Of a stretch of 6,191 bases of DNA, positions 1-6,191 are shown one piece after another. Source of the stretch: Clostridiales bacterium (lineage in GTDB: Bacteria > Bacillota > Clostridia > Oscillospirales > Oscillospiraceae); the NCBI GenBank assembly GCA_012728025.1, contig JAAYFX010000114.1:1-6191 (forward strand), given 5' to 3'. Numbering within the stretch: the stretch's first letter is position 1; every line of letters starts with the position of its first letter. The notes under the pieces were generated by a model. It was not told the origin of the DNA. It worked only from the letters and a program-made list of their open reading frames with translations, and searched no databases. The position numbers and the translations under genes were made by a program.

Positions 1-812
1 ATACCATAATGCCCGCACAATTTCAACTGGGATTCACCGTCTTGCTTCTTAGTTATATCGTGCAAAAGCCCCGCCTCCGCAGCAAGCTCTGGGTCTGCTC
101 CCCAATGCTTTGCAAGGCGCACAGCCTCCTGCTCACAGCCTAAAACATGGGCTACACGCTTTTCTTTTATATAGGGCAAAACAGCAGTCCGCAGCCAGTC
201 AAGGTTTGGCTTGGCATTATAATAGCGCTTTTTTATAATTTCAGCATACACAGGCTCCGGCAAAAGTTCGTTTCCCTGCCGCCGAGCTAAAAGCTGCCTT
301 AACTCTGTGGATGAAATTACAATGGGCTCATGGTCTATAATTATTGTTTTAGCGCCATAGAGCCTTTGAAGCCTTTCGCATATCTGGGCAAGCTTCTGCG
401 TGTCCTCGTTCTCTCGTTTAAAAACCCCGAGGGTGGCAAGGCTCAGTATGCTTTCAAAACGGCTCCAGCTTTCAAAACTTTTCAGCATATCTGAACCGAT
501 TAAAAGGAAAAATTCGCCCTCCGGATATATGCTGTAAAGCTCTTCCAAGGTGTCTGCCGTAAAGCTTTTGCCCCCCCTTATAATTTCCATATCGGAAACC
601 TTGGCCCCTGCCACATCAGAGAAGGCAAGCTTCGTAAGGCTAAGGCGGCCCTCCGGCTGGGGACTTTGGGGAGCCTCTGGCTTATGGGGGGATTTTGCCG
701 TAGGCATAACAATAAGCTTTTCTGCCGAAAGCTGCTCTGCCGCCGCCCTTGCGGCCTGTATATGCCCAAGATGCGGCGGATTAAAGCTTCCCCCAAATAT
801 CGCTATACGCAT
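1..812 (-). CDS. nadD: Nicotinate-nucleotide adenylyltransferase fused to a YqeK-type HD phosphohydrolase domain (3' end off window)
   Basis: The frame is open from the ATG at 812 to the left edge, giving 270 whole codons with no stop. Residues 1 to about 198 match NadD, which transfers AMP from ATP to nicotinate mononucleotide in cytosolic NAD synthesis. Visible are the opening GGSFNPPHLGH (7-17, with the HxGH nucleotide-binding motif at 14-17), SFTADTLE (83-90), LIGSDML (104-110) and ISSTELR (167-172 region). NadD alone is usually about 190-210 residues, but here the frame continues from about residue 205 into an HD-domain start. That part has a conserved-type His in RVAHVLG (His222) and the metal-binding pair in LLHDITKK (His251, Asp252). 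This matches YqeK, a symmetrical Ap4A hydrolase that is usually a separate gene just after nadD. The start is fixed by AGGAGGA five bases upstream. The remaining HD residues lie outside the window, so activity of the second domain is inferred. Confidence 0.93.
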   Translation of the reverse strand, partial: MRIAIFGGSFNPPHLGHIQAARAAAEQLSAEKLIVMPTAKSPHKPEAPQSPQPEGRLSLTKLAFSDVAGAKVSDMEIIRGGKSFTADTLEELYSIYPEGEFFLLIGSDMLKSFESWSRFESILSLATLGVFKRENEDTQKLAQICERLQRLYGAKTIIIDHEPIVISSTELRQLLARRQGNELLPEPVYAEIIKKRYYNAKPNLDWLRTAVLPYIKEKRVAHVLGCEQEAVRLAKHWGADPELAAEAGLLHDITKKQDGESQLKLCGHYG

Positions 813-817
813 AAGAT

Positions 818-824
818 TCCTCCT
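818..824 (-). promoter_or_regulatory. Ribosome binding site of nadD-yqeK
   Basis: AGGAGGA lies five bases before the ATG at 812, within the 24-base gap after the yhbY stop. It is the strongest and best-placed ribosome binding site in the window and settles the nadD start. It also implies efficient independent initiation rather than reliance on coupling to yhbY. Confidence 0.85.
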
Positions 825-836
825 ACTGCGGCGGTT

Positions 837-1142
837 TTATTTTTTCTGCGCCTTCGGAAGCTGGATAGTTGGGTCTTTTTCGTTGCGTTTGTATAAGACA
901 AATTTGCTTCCAATGGCTTGAACCCCCTCGGCTTTGCACTCGTTACAAAGAATGTCACAGACCTCCCTTGCGGAAAGACTGGAGGTTTCCAAAACCTTTC
1001 CCTTTACAATTTCACGTGCACGAAGGGCTTGCCTTGTCTGCTCTATGATGTTTTCGCTTATGTCTCCCTTGCCGATATGGATGATAGTGTCCTCACTGGC
1101 GGCAAGACCTTTTAAATATGCACGTTGCTTACTTGTCAGCAT
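837..1142 (-). CDS. yhbY: YhbY/YqeI-family CRM-domain RNA-binding protein, probable ribosome assembly factor
   Basis: This is a complete 101-residue protein, the usual length for the single-domain CRS1-YhbY (CRM) family. Family members bind RNA and associate with pre-50S ribosomal particles in the cytosol. The landmarks appear in order: LTSKQRAYLKGLA (2-14), IHIGKGDISENI (21-32, the RNA-binding loop), ALRAREIVKGKV (39-50) and GSKFVLYK (78-85), followed by a short charged tail. The loop reads GKGD, where I recall GKGG in Bacillus YqeI and GSNG in E. coli YhbY, so the second glycine of the usual GxxG appears replaced by Asp28. The start is supported by GAGGG six bases upstream. The first 14 bases overlap the end of rdgB, so the two are probably translationally coupled. 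The family call is firm, and the precise role is taken from relatives. Confidence 0.93.
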   Translation of the reverse strand: MLTSKQRAYLKGLAASEDTIIHIGKGDISENIIEQTRQALRAREIVKGKVLETSSLSAREVCDILCNECKAEGVQAIGSKFVLYKRNEKDPTIQLPKAQKK

Positions 1143-1722
1143 AATATTCCCTCAATTTCGTTTCAAAGTTCCTAAGAGCCACGGCTCTATGGGAAATCCT
1201 ATTTTTTTCTGAATCTGTTATTTCCGCCATAGTTTTCCCGCTGGGCAGAAGAAAAACGGGGTCGTAGCCAAAGCCATTTTCCCCCCTTGGGGCAAAGCTT
1301 ATGCTCCCCTCACAGCTACCTTCAGAGGTGATTTCGTCGCCATTGGGGAAAACACAGGCAATACAGGACACAAAGCGGGCCGACCTATTTTTCTCGCCCT
1401 GCATATTTTTAAGAAGAAAGGCTACTCTCTCCCCATCATTTTTGCAGGCTTCACCGCCGTAGCGGGCGCTGTGAACCCCCGGCAGACCGGATAGGGCATC
1501 CACCACAAGACCGGAATCGTCGGAAACGGCGGGAAAAGGCAGGGCCTTTGCGGCGGCTCTGGCTTTTATGAGGGCGTTTTCCTCAAAGCTCTCCCCTGTT
1601 TCCTCGGCTTCAAGAGAAAGCCCCGCCTCACTTTGGGAAATAAGCTCATGGCCCATAGCCTCGAAGATGGCCTTCATTTCCTTGAGCTTTCCCTTGTTAT
1701 TACTGGCTAAAATAAACTTCAT
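1129..1722 (-). CDS. rdgB: XTP/dITP diphosphatase (non-canonical purine NTP pyrophosphatase, RdgB/HAM1 family)
   Basis: This complete 197-residue protein has the normal family length. The enzyme hydrolyses deaminated purine nucleotides (XTP, dITP, ITP) to the monophosphate and pyrophosphate, keeping them out of DNA and RNA. It acts as a cytosolic dimer that depends on magnesium. The family motifs are all present: the N-terminal substrate loop SNNKGKLKE (7-15), ESFEENALIKA (44-54), the catalytic acidic motif SDDSGL (67-72, with Asp69 the likely general base), HSARYGG (84-90), GFGYDPVF (150-157) and SHRA (177-180). The start ATG overlaps the ftsY stop as ATGA, a classic coupling arrangement. 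The nearest Shine-Dalgarno-like GGAGG is 13 bases away (1736-1740), too far to be strong, so translation probably depends on ribosomes finishing ftsY. No odd residues or breaks were seen. Confidence 0.97.
   Translation of the reverse strand: MKFILASNNKGKLKEMKAIFEAMGHELISQSEAGLSLEAEETGESFEENALIKARAAAKALPFPAVSDDSGLVVDALSGLPGVHSARYGGEACKNDGERVAFLLKNMQGEKNRSARFVSCIACVFPNGDEITSEGSCEGSISFAPRGENGFGYDPVFLLPSGKTMAEITDSEKNRISHRAVALRNFETKLREYYADK
1149..1153 (-). promoter_or_regulatory. Ribosome binding site of yhbY inside the end of rdgB
   Basis: GAGGG sits six bases before the yhbY ATG and is wholly inside the last codons of rdgB (the Leu-Arg-Glu region). It supports the ATG at 1142 and means that ribosomes finishing rdgB pass over the yhbY initiation site. 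Confidence 0.7.
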
Positions 1723-2630
1723 TGCTGCAGCAGCGCCTCCACAAACACCTCAGGTTCAAAGGGCATAAGGTCGTCTGTGCCCTCGCCCACACCGATATAT
1801 TTAACCGGCAAGCCCAACTCTGCCGCAATGGCGAAAACAATGCCGCCTTTTGCCGTTCCGTCAAGCTTTGTAAGGACAATTCCGGTGATGTCCGCTGTTT
1901 CCTTAAACTGCTTTGCCTGAATAAGTCCATTTTGGCCTGTTGTGGCATCCAGCACAAGAAGTGTTTCCTTGTCGGCTTCCGGCAACTCTCTTTCTATTAT
2001 GCGGGAAATCTTATTAAGCTCGTTCATAAGATTTGCCTTGTTATGAAGCCTTCCGGCGGTGTCGATTATGATAAGGTCGCTTCCTCTTGCCTTTGCCGCC
2101 GAGATACCGTCAAACACAACAGAGGCTGGGTCCGAGCCTTCTTCATGGCGCACAATGTCGGCCTTGCCCCTTTGTGCCCAGATATTAAGCTGGTCTGCCG
2201 CCGCCGCACGAAAGGTATCCCCCGCTACAAGCATGACCTTTTTTCTCTCCTCGTGAAAATGTGAGGCTAGTTTTCCTATGGTGGTTGTTTTTCCAACTCC
2301 GTTAACACCCACCATCAAGATGACGGAAGGTTTTGTAGTAAGAGAGAGGTCATGGTTTTCAAGGGTCAGGATTTCTGTAAGCACCTCGGAAAAAGCACTC
2401 TTAACCTCCTCGCCGCCACGAAGCCCCCGCTCTTTAACAAGTTTTCTCAAGGCTTCAACAGCCTGAAGGGAAGTGTCCATCCCCGCATCAGCTAAAATGA
2501 GAGCTTCCTCCAACTCTTCATAAAACTCCTCATTTTCTCCTGTGAAGCCGGCAAACATATTGTTCATCTGGATGGACATATTTTTTTTGGTTCTGCTAAG
2601 TCCCTGCTTTATCTTTTCAAAAAAGCCCAT
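1719..2630 (-). CDS. ftsY: Signal recognition particle receptor FtsY (SRP GTPase)
   Basis: This is a complete 303-residue NG-domain GTPase. FtsY receives the SRP-ribosome complex at the inner face of the cytoplasmic membrane and hands nascent membrane proteins to the Sec translocon. SRP and receptor hydrolyse GTP together. The N-terminus (MGFFEKIKQGLSRTKKN) is a basic amphipathic segment suited to membrane contact, and the long acidic A domain of E. coli FtsY is absent, as in many Gram-positive bacteria. GTPase motifs are in order: P-loop GVNGVGKTTT (108-117), DTFRAAA (138-144), DTAGR (190-194), ATTGQNG (229-235), TKLDG (254-258) and GVGEGTDDLMPF (280-291). No start codon lies further upstream in this frame near the Shine-Dalgarno-like AAGGAG at 2670-2675, so the ATG at 2630 is the best start even though its ribosome binding site is displaced. 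The usual Firmicute neighbours ylxM-ffh do not follow; rdgB does, overlapping by 4 bases. Confidence 0.98.
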   Translation of the reverse strand: MGFFEKIKQGLSRTKKNMSIQMNNMFAGFTGENEEFYEELEEALILADAGMDTSLQAVEALRKLVKERGLRGGEEVKSAFSEVLTEILTLENHDLSLTTKPSVILMVGVNGVGKTTTIGKLASHFHEERKKVMLVAGDTFRAAAADQLNIWAQRGKADIVRHEEGSDPASVVFDGISAAKARGSDLIIIDTAGRLHNKANLMNELNKISRIIERELPEADKETLLVLDATTGQNGLIQAKQFKETADITGIVLTKLDGTAKGGIVFAIAAELGLPVKYIGVGEGTDDLMPFEPEVFVEALLQQ

Positions 2631-2643
2631 ACGATTTGTATCA

Positions 2644-2665
2644 TATCCCCAATGACTGGTGGATA
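2644..2665 (-). repeat. Small inverted repeat (possible mRNA hairpin) in the ftsY leader
   Basis: On the mRNA strand the left arm TATCC-A-CCA and the right arm TGG-GGATA pair over eight base pairs with one bulged A, around the five-base loop GTCAT. It lies exactly between the Shine-Dalgarno-like AAGGAG and the start region of ftsY. No T-run follows it in the direction of transcription, so it is not a standard intrinsic terminator. The pairing is read directly from the sequence. Whether it forms or acts in the cell is inference, and a stem this short can occur by chance. Confidence 0.4.
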
Positions 2666-2669
2666 ATTT

Positions 2670-2675
2670 CTCCTT
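2670..2675 (-). promoter_or_regulatory. Displaced Shine-Dalgarno sequence upstream of ftsY
   Basis: AAGGAG is a near-perfect match to the 16S rRNA 3' end, but its last base is 39 bases from the ftsY ATG, far beyond the usual 5-10. No ATG, GTG or TTG in the ftsY frame stands at the right distance. The intervening inverted repeat (2644-2665) could shorten the effective distance. It may therefore be the ftsY loading site, or it may be a chance purine run, leaving ftsY with only the weak GGGG 16 bases upstream. Confidence 0.4.
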
Positions 2676-2694
2676 TTAGTAATTTTTTAATGTA

Positions 2695-5600
2695 TTAGTT
2701 GGCAAGGGCAAGCTCTGCCTCCGCCTCCTGCAAATCAAGAGCGATAACCTGAGTGACCCCTTTTTCCTGCATGGTAACCCCGTAAAGCATATCCGCTTCC
2801 TCCATGGTTCCACGGCGGTGGGTTATGACTATAAACTGGGTTTTATCCGACATAGAGCGCATATAGCGGGCATAGCGGTCAACATTCGCTTCATCTAAGG
2901 CGGCTTCAATCTCATCCATCACGCAAAAAGGCGTGGGCCGCACTTTTATAATGGCAAAATACAGGGCAATTGCCACAAAGGCTTTCTCTCCGCCAGATAG
3001 TAGGCTAATTGTGGAAAGGGCCTTTCCGGGGGGCTGAACCTTAATTTCTATGCCGCAGTTTAGTATGTCATCCTCGTCTTCCAATATGAGAGAGGCCCGA
3101 CCTCCGCCAAAAAGCTCCAAAAAGGTTTTTCTAAAGCTCTCGTCAATGGCATGAAACTCCCGCAGGAAAATTTCCTTCATTTCACGGGTAATGTCGGAAA
3201 TTATCTTTTCCAGCTCGTGCTTTGCCTTTTCAACGTCATCCCGCTGTTCCCTGAGAAAATCATAGCGCTCGCTAACCCTGTCGTATTCCTCAATAGCACC
3301 TATGTTGACAGTTCCCAAGGCGGAAATTTCACGCTTTAGGCTGCTTATTTTCTTCGTGGCGGCACTCATGCTTTCAAGGGGGTGGCGCATGGCCATGGCT
3401 GCTGTTCGTGATAGCTCATAGCTGTCCCAGAGCTTGTCGATAATCTGCTTTTCCTCCATCTCCGAGGCAAGCTTTTTTTGCTCGATTGAAGAACAAAGCC
3501 GTTCCATATCCAAAAGCTCACGGTTTTTCTCCTGAGACTTTTTATCGCTTACAGAGCGCTTACCTTCAAGCTCCAGCTTCATTTCGTTTATGGCAGAAAG
3601 TTCAAGCCTGATGCTCTCTTGCCGATTTTTCGCCTTTTCAAGTCTTTGCTGCCCAAGCTGTATGCTTTGAGCAATGACTTCGTTTTCCTTTTTAAGCTCC
3701 TCAAGAGCCTTCATGCGGCAATCGCCGTCACCGGAAAGGTCTGCTAAAAGTTCCTGAAGCTGTAAGGCTGCCTGTGTTGTTGTGTCCCTTTCGGATACAA
3801 GAGATGACCTTTCTTCGGAAAGAGCCGACAACTTTTCGGAAAGCTCCTTACGCTGCCTGTCTTTCTCCTCACCAGCAAAACTAAGCTGCTTTTGTCTTTC
3901 TTCAAGCTCTGCAATTTCCCTTTCAAGCCTCATGGAATCCCTCTTGGCTTCATCGGCTCTTTTTGCGCCTTCCTCACGCTGTTTTTCAAAACTTTCAATC
4001 TCCGCCGAGAGCTTTTCTATGGTCTTTTCCGCCTCAGTAAGCAAAAACTCGCTGTGTGAAAGGGCGCTTTGGCAAGCTCTGCGGTTTTCCTCGGTTTGAA
4101 GCTTTTGCTCCTGAGCCGTTTGAAGCTCATAACTTGCCCCCGAAAGTTCCCTTGCGGCCAAAGAGAGTTCCTCGTCCAAATCTTTTTCCTTAACCTGCAA
4201 TTCTTTTAGCCTGAATCTTAAAGTTTTAAGCTCGTTTGCACGAGAGAGTATTCCTGCGTTTTTTGCGGCGCTTCCCCCTGTCATGGAGCCGCCGGCATTT
4301 ATAAGCTGTCCGTCAAGGGTGACTATGCGAAGCTGATTGTCAAAACGTTTTGACATGGAAATCGCATCTGCTAAAGTCTCCGCAACCACCGTTCTTGCCA
4401 GAAGATTTGAAAAAACATTGGCAAAACCCTCGTCAAAATGAGCAAGCTCAAGGGCAGTTCCAAGGTATCCCGCTTCCTTGTCGGGACGTCGCCTTAGCTC
4501 GGCAGGTTTTATGGATGACAGGGGAAGAAAGGTTGCCCTGCCGCCGTCACGGCGCTTTAAAAACTCTATGGCCGCCTTTGCTTGCTCTTGAGTTTCCACA
4601 ACTATGCTTTGCATGGAAGCACCCAAGGCGGTTTCAATTGCAAGAGTGTAGCGTTCGTCGGTTTTCACAAGGTTTGCAACAGGGCCAAAAATCCCTTTAA
4701 GGCTTCCTCTGCCTGACTCCTGCATTACTATTTTGACGGATTTTGAAAAGCCCTCAAATTCCTTTTCCATCTCCGAAAGCATAAGCCCTCTGGATTTTAC
4801 ACCGTTTAGTTCTATTGTAAGACTTGTCTTTTCAGCCTCAAGCTTTTTCACCCTGCTTTTTCTGCTTTCAAGACGCAGGCTGTAACCCTCTATTATATTG
4901 GAAATTTCCTTTTCCTTATCCCCCGCCTTGGAAAGCAGAGTTTTTTCCTCAATGAGCTGCTCATTAAGACGGTCTTCCTCCCTAAGGGCCTCCTGCATCA
5001 TTTCGTCCTGCCTGAAAGCGGCTGTTTCCTGCTGGGTACGAGCATCCGAAAGCATGGACAAAACTGTGTTGCAGCGGGAGCACTCCGCCTGTTTTTCACT
5101 TCTTTGAGAAAAAAGAGCTGCCAGCTCATTTTTCAAGCCGTCTTCTTTTTCTGCATTTTGGCTCATATTTTCTGAAAGCTTTAAAAGCTCTGTGTCAAGC
5201 CTTGAAATTTCACAGCCGATTTCTTGAACCCGCCCGTGACGCTTTGCAATTTGAGCCTTAAGCGTGTCAATTCTCGTCCCCTGCTCAAAAAGCTCTGTTT
5301 TAAGCTGGCCCTCCCGCTCTGCATTGTGCTTTGCACTGTTGTGGAGAACCGCAAGCTCGCTTTCACATTCGGCTCCGGTGCTCTCGGCACAGGATAGCTG
5401 CTCACGGGCTTTTTCCGCCTCAAGGTCTTTTTCCCGCATTTTTTCCGAAAGGTTTTCCGAAGTGGAATAAAGCTCCGCCAGCTCCGCCTGAGCCTTTAAA
5501 AGCTCACGCTGTGCCTTTTCCCAGTCATTTTCTATAATTACGGCGTTTTCCTTAAGCCTATCCAAAGTTTCCATCCAGACAGACACTTCAAAAAGCCTTA

Positions 5601-6191
5601 GCTCATCCCTTAAAACAAGGTATTTCTTTGCGGTTTCCGCCTGTTTTTTTAAAGGCTCCACCTGAATTTTAAGTTCGTCAATCTTGTCGTTTATGCGAAG
5701 GAGATTATCCTGAGTGTGGGAAAGCTTTCTTTCGCTTTCGTCCTTACGGTAGCGAAAGCGAGCTATACCCGCCGCCTCCTCAAAAAGCTCACGCCTGTCC
5801 GTACTTTTAGCGGAAACCACATCAGCTATCCTGCCCTGTCCGATTATGGAATAACCATAGCGGCCAAGACCGGTATCCATTAAAAGCTCTGTTATATCCT
5901 TTAAGCGTACAGACTCCTTGTTGATGTAGTATTCGCTTTCGCCGCTGCGGTAATATCGCCTTGTAAGCATAACCTCGCCGCTTTCTGTTTTAAAAAGACG
6001 CTCGCTGTTATCCACAATCAGCGACACCTGAGCAAAGCCCATCTTCGGCCGCTTTTCCGTACCTCCGAAGATTACATCCTCCATCTTACCGCCCCGAAGG
6101 GCCTTTGAGCGCTGTTCTCCCATAACCCAAAGCACAGCGTCGGAAATATTGGATTTTCCGCTGCCGTTAGGCCCGACAATCGCCGTAATAT
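2695..6191 (-). CDS. smc: Chromosome partition/condensation ATPase SMC (5' end off window)
   Basis: The visible 1164 codons, numbered from Ile at 6189, cover nearly all of SMC, the homodimeric ATPase that with ScpA and ScpB extrudes loops and separates sister chromosomes. The N-terminal head shows Walker A GPNGSGKSN (6-14), LRGGKMEDVIF (31-41) and the Q-loop SIIGQGRI (Gln118). A first coiled-coil arm (about 189-496) leads to the hinge (about 498-643), starting at GIFGPVANLV and ending at the glycine motif GGSMTGG (633-639). The returning arm (about 644-953) is nearly the same length, as expected for antiparallel arms. The C-terminal head has ABC signature LSGGE (1064-1068), Walker B with Asp1092-Glu1093, and the H-loop His1124. 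About 28 N-terminal residues are missing by comparison with Bacillus SMC, so the full protein should be near 1190. A GTG at 6135 lies after Walker A and is not the start. The gene ends 64 bases before ftsY, the usual next gene. Confidence 0.98.
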   Translation of the reverse strand, partial: ITAIVGPNGSGKSNISDAVLWVMGEQRSKALRGGKMEDVIFGGTEKRPKMGFAQVSLIVDNSERLFKTESGEVMLTRRYYRSGESEYYINKESVRLKDITELLMDTGLGRYGYSIIGQGRIADVVSAKSTDRRELFEEAAGIARFRYRKDESERKLSHTQDNLLRINDKIDELKIQVEPLKKQAETAKKYLVLRDELRLFEVSVWMETLDRLKENAVIIENDWEKAQRELLKAQAELAELYSTSENLSEKMREKDLEAEKAREQLSCAESTGAECESELAVLHNSAKHNAEREGQLKTELFEQGTRIDTLKAQIAKRHGRVQEIGCEISRLDTELLKLSENMSQNAEKEDGLKNELAALFSQRSEKQAECSRCNTVLSMLSDARTQQETAAFRQDEMMQEALREEDRLNEQLIEEKTLLSKAGDKEKEISNIIEGYSLRLESRKSRVKKLEAEKTSLTIELNGVKSRGLMLSEMEKEFEGFSKSVKIVMQESGRGSLKGIFGPVANLVKTDERYTLAIETALGASMQSIVVETQEQAKAAIEFLKRRDGGRATFLPLSSIKPAELRRRPDKEAGYLGTALELAHFDEGFANVFSNLLARTVVAETLADAISMSKRFDNQLRIVTLDGQLINAGGSMTGGSAAKNAGILSRANELKTLRFRLKELQVKEKDLDEELSLAARELSGASYELQTAQEQKLQTEENRRACQSALSHSEFLLTEAEKTIEKLSAEIESFEKQREEGAKRADEAKRDSMRLEREIAELEERQKQLSFAGEEKDRQRKELSEKLSALSEERSSLVSERDTTTQAALQLQELLADLSGDGDCRMKALEELKKENEVIAQSIQLGQQRLEKAKNRQESIRLELSAINEMKLELEGKRSVSDKKSQEKNRELLDMERLCSSIEQKKLASEMEEKQIIDKLWDSYELSRTAAMAMRHPLESMSAATKKISSLKREISALGTVNIGAIEEYDRVSERYDFLREQRDDVEKAKHELEKIISDITREMKEIFLREFHAIDESFRKTFLELFGGGRASLILEDEDDILNCGIEIKVQPPGKALSTISLLSGGEKAFVAIALYFAIIKVRPTPFCVMDEIEAALDEANVDRYARYMRSMSDKTQFIVITHRRGTMEEADMLYGVTMQEKGVTQVIALDLQEAEAELALAN

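Noticed and set aside
550..921. A 123-codon plus-strand open frame, with smaller ones around it, antisense to nadD and the end of yhbY
   Set aside because: It spans the junction of two well-supported minus-strand genes and has low-complexity Ser/Leu/Arg content with no recognisable motif.
1722..2264. A 180-codon open frame on the plus strand, antisense to ftsY
   Set aside because: It lies wholly within the clearly coding ftsY region, has no good ribosome binding site, and its Cys/Lys/Arg-rich translation resembles no family. It is a by-product of codon bias on the other strand.
2640..2645. TATGAT as a sigma-A -10 element for ftsY
   Set aside because: The hexamer 17 bases upstream is AATTAT, not close to TTGACA, and transcription would start almost at the ATG, removing the AAGGAG. 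It is too weak to list as a promoter.
2644..2694. The inverted repeat after smc as an intrinsic terminator
   Set aside because: No T-run follows the right arm on the transcribed strand; TGATACAAATCGT follows instead. Gene packing also argues for read-through.
3782..5537. Several plus-strand open frames inside smc, rich in Ser and Leu
   Set aside because: They are reverse-strand images of the Glu/Lys/Leu-rich coiled-coil codons (GAG, CTT, GAA), which read as Ser/Leu/Phe on the other strand. No initiation signals support them.
3100..5900. Frequent recurrence of AAAAGCTC on the plus strand as a possible dispersed motif
   Set aside because: The copies I checked read in frame as Glu-Leu followed by Leu or Phe (GAG CTT TTx) in the SMC coiled coil, so amino-acid composition and preference for CTT explain them.
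2695..6135. The GTG at 6135 as the start of smc
   Set aside because: The same frame continues upstream to the window edge and encodes the essential Walker A motif GPNGSGKSN at 6148-6174, so the real start is outside the window.

Overview
This window is a dense segment of a bacterial chromosome with every recognisable gene on the minus strand. Gene content, order and protein features suggest a Firmicute of the class Clostridia. FtsY has no long acidic N-terminal domain, and the rdgB-yhbY-nadD-yqeK string is typical of Firmicutes. A lineage near the Oscillospiraceae/Ruminococcaceae is my guess from sequence style, not something I could search.

In the direction of transcription (right to left) the order is: smc, the chromosome-condensing ATPase, running off the right edge; a 64-base gap with an unusual leader; ftsY, the signal recognition particle receptor; rdgB, a house-cleaning nucleotide pyrophosphatase; yhbY, a CRS1-YhbY-fold RNA-binding protein tied to ribosome maturation; and nadD fused in frame to a YqeK-type HD hydrolase domain, running off the left edge. 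ftsY and rdgB overlap by 4 bases and rdgB and yhbY by 14 bases. yhbY and nadD are separated by 24 bases that carry a strong ribosome binding site. All of this points to one operon. I see no terminator, convincing promoter, RNA gene, mobile element, CRISPR array or long repeat. No stretch over 300 bases lacks a gene.

The set combines chromosome organisation (SMC), membrane protein targeting (FtsY), nucleotide-pool sanitation (RdgB), ribosome assembly (YhbY) and NAD synthesis with probable dinucleotide clean-up (NadD-YqeK). These are housekeeping genes, and I found no new defence or mobile system. The points most worth a second look are the NadD-YqeK fusion and the ftsY leader. In that leader a strong Shine-Dalgarno sequence is separated from the start codon by a small inverted repeat, which when folded places the sequence next to a different, out-of-frame ATG.
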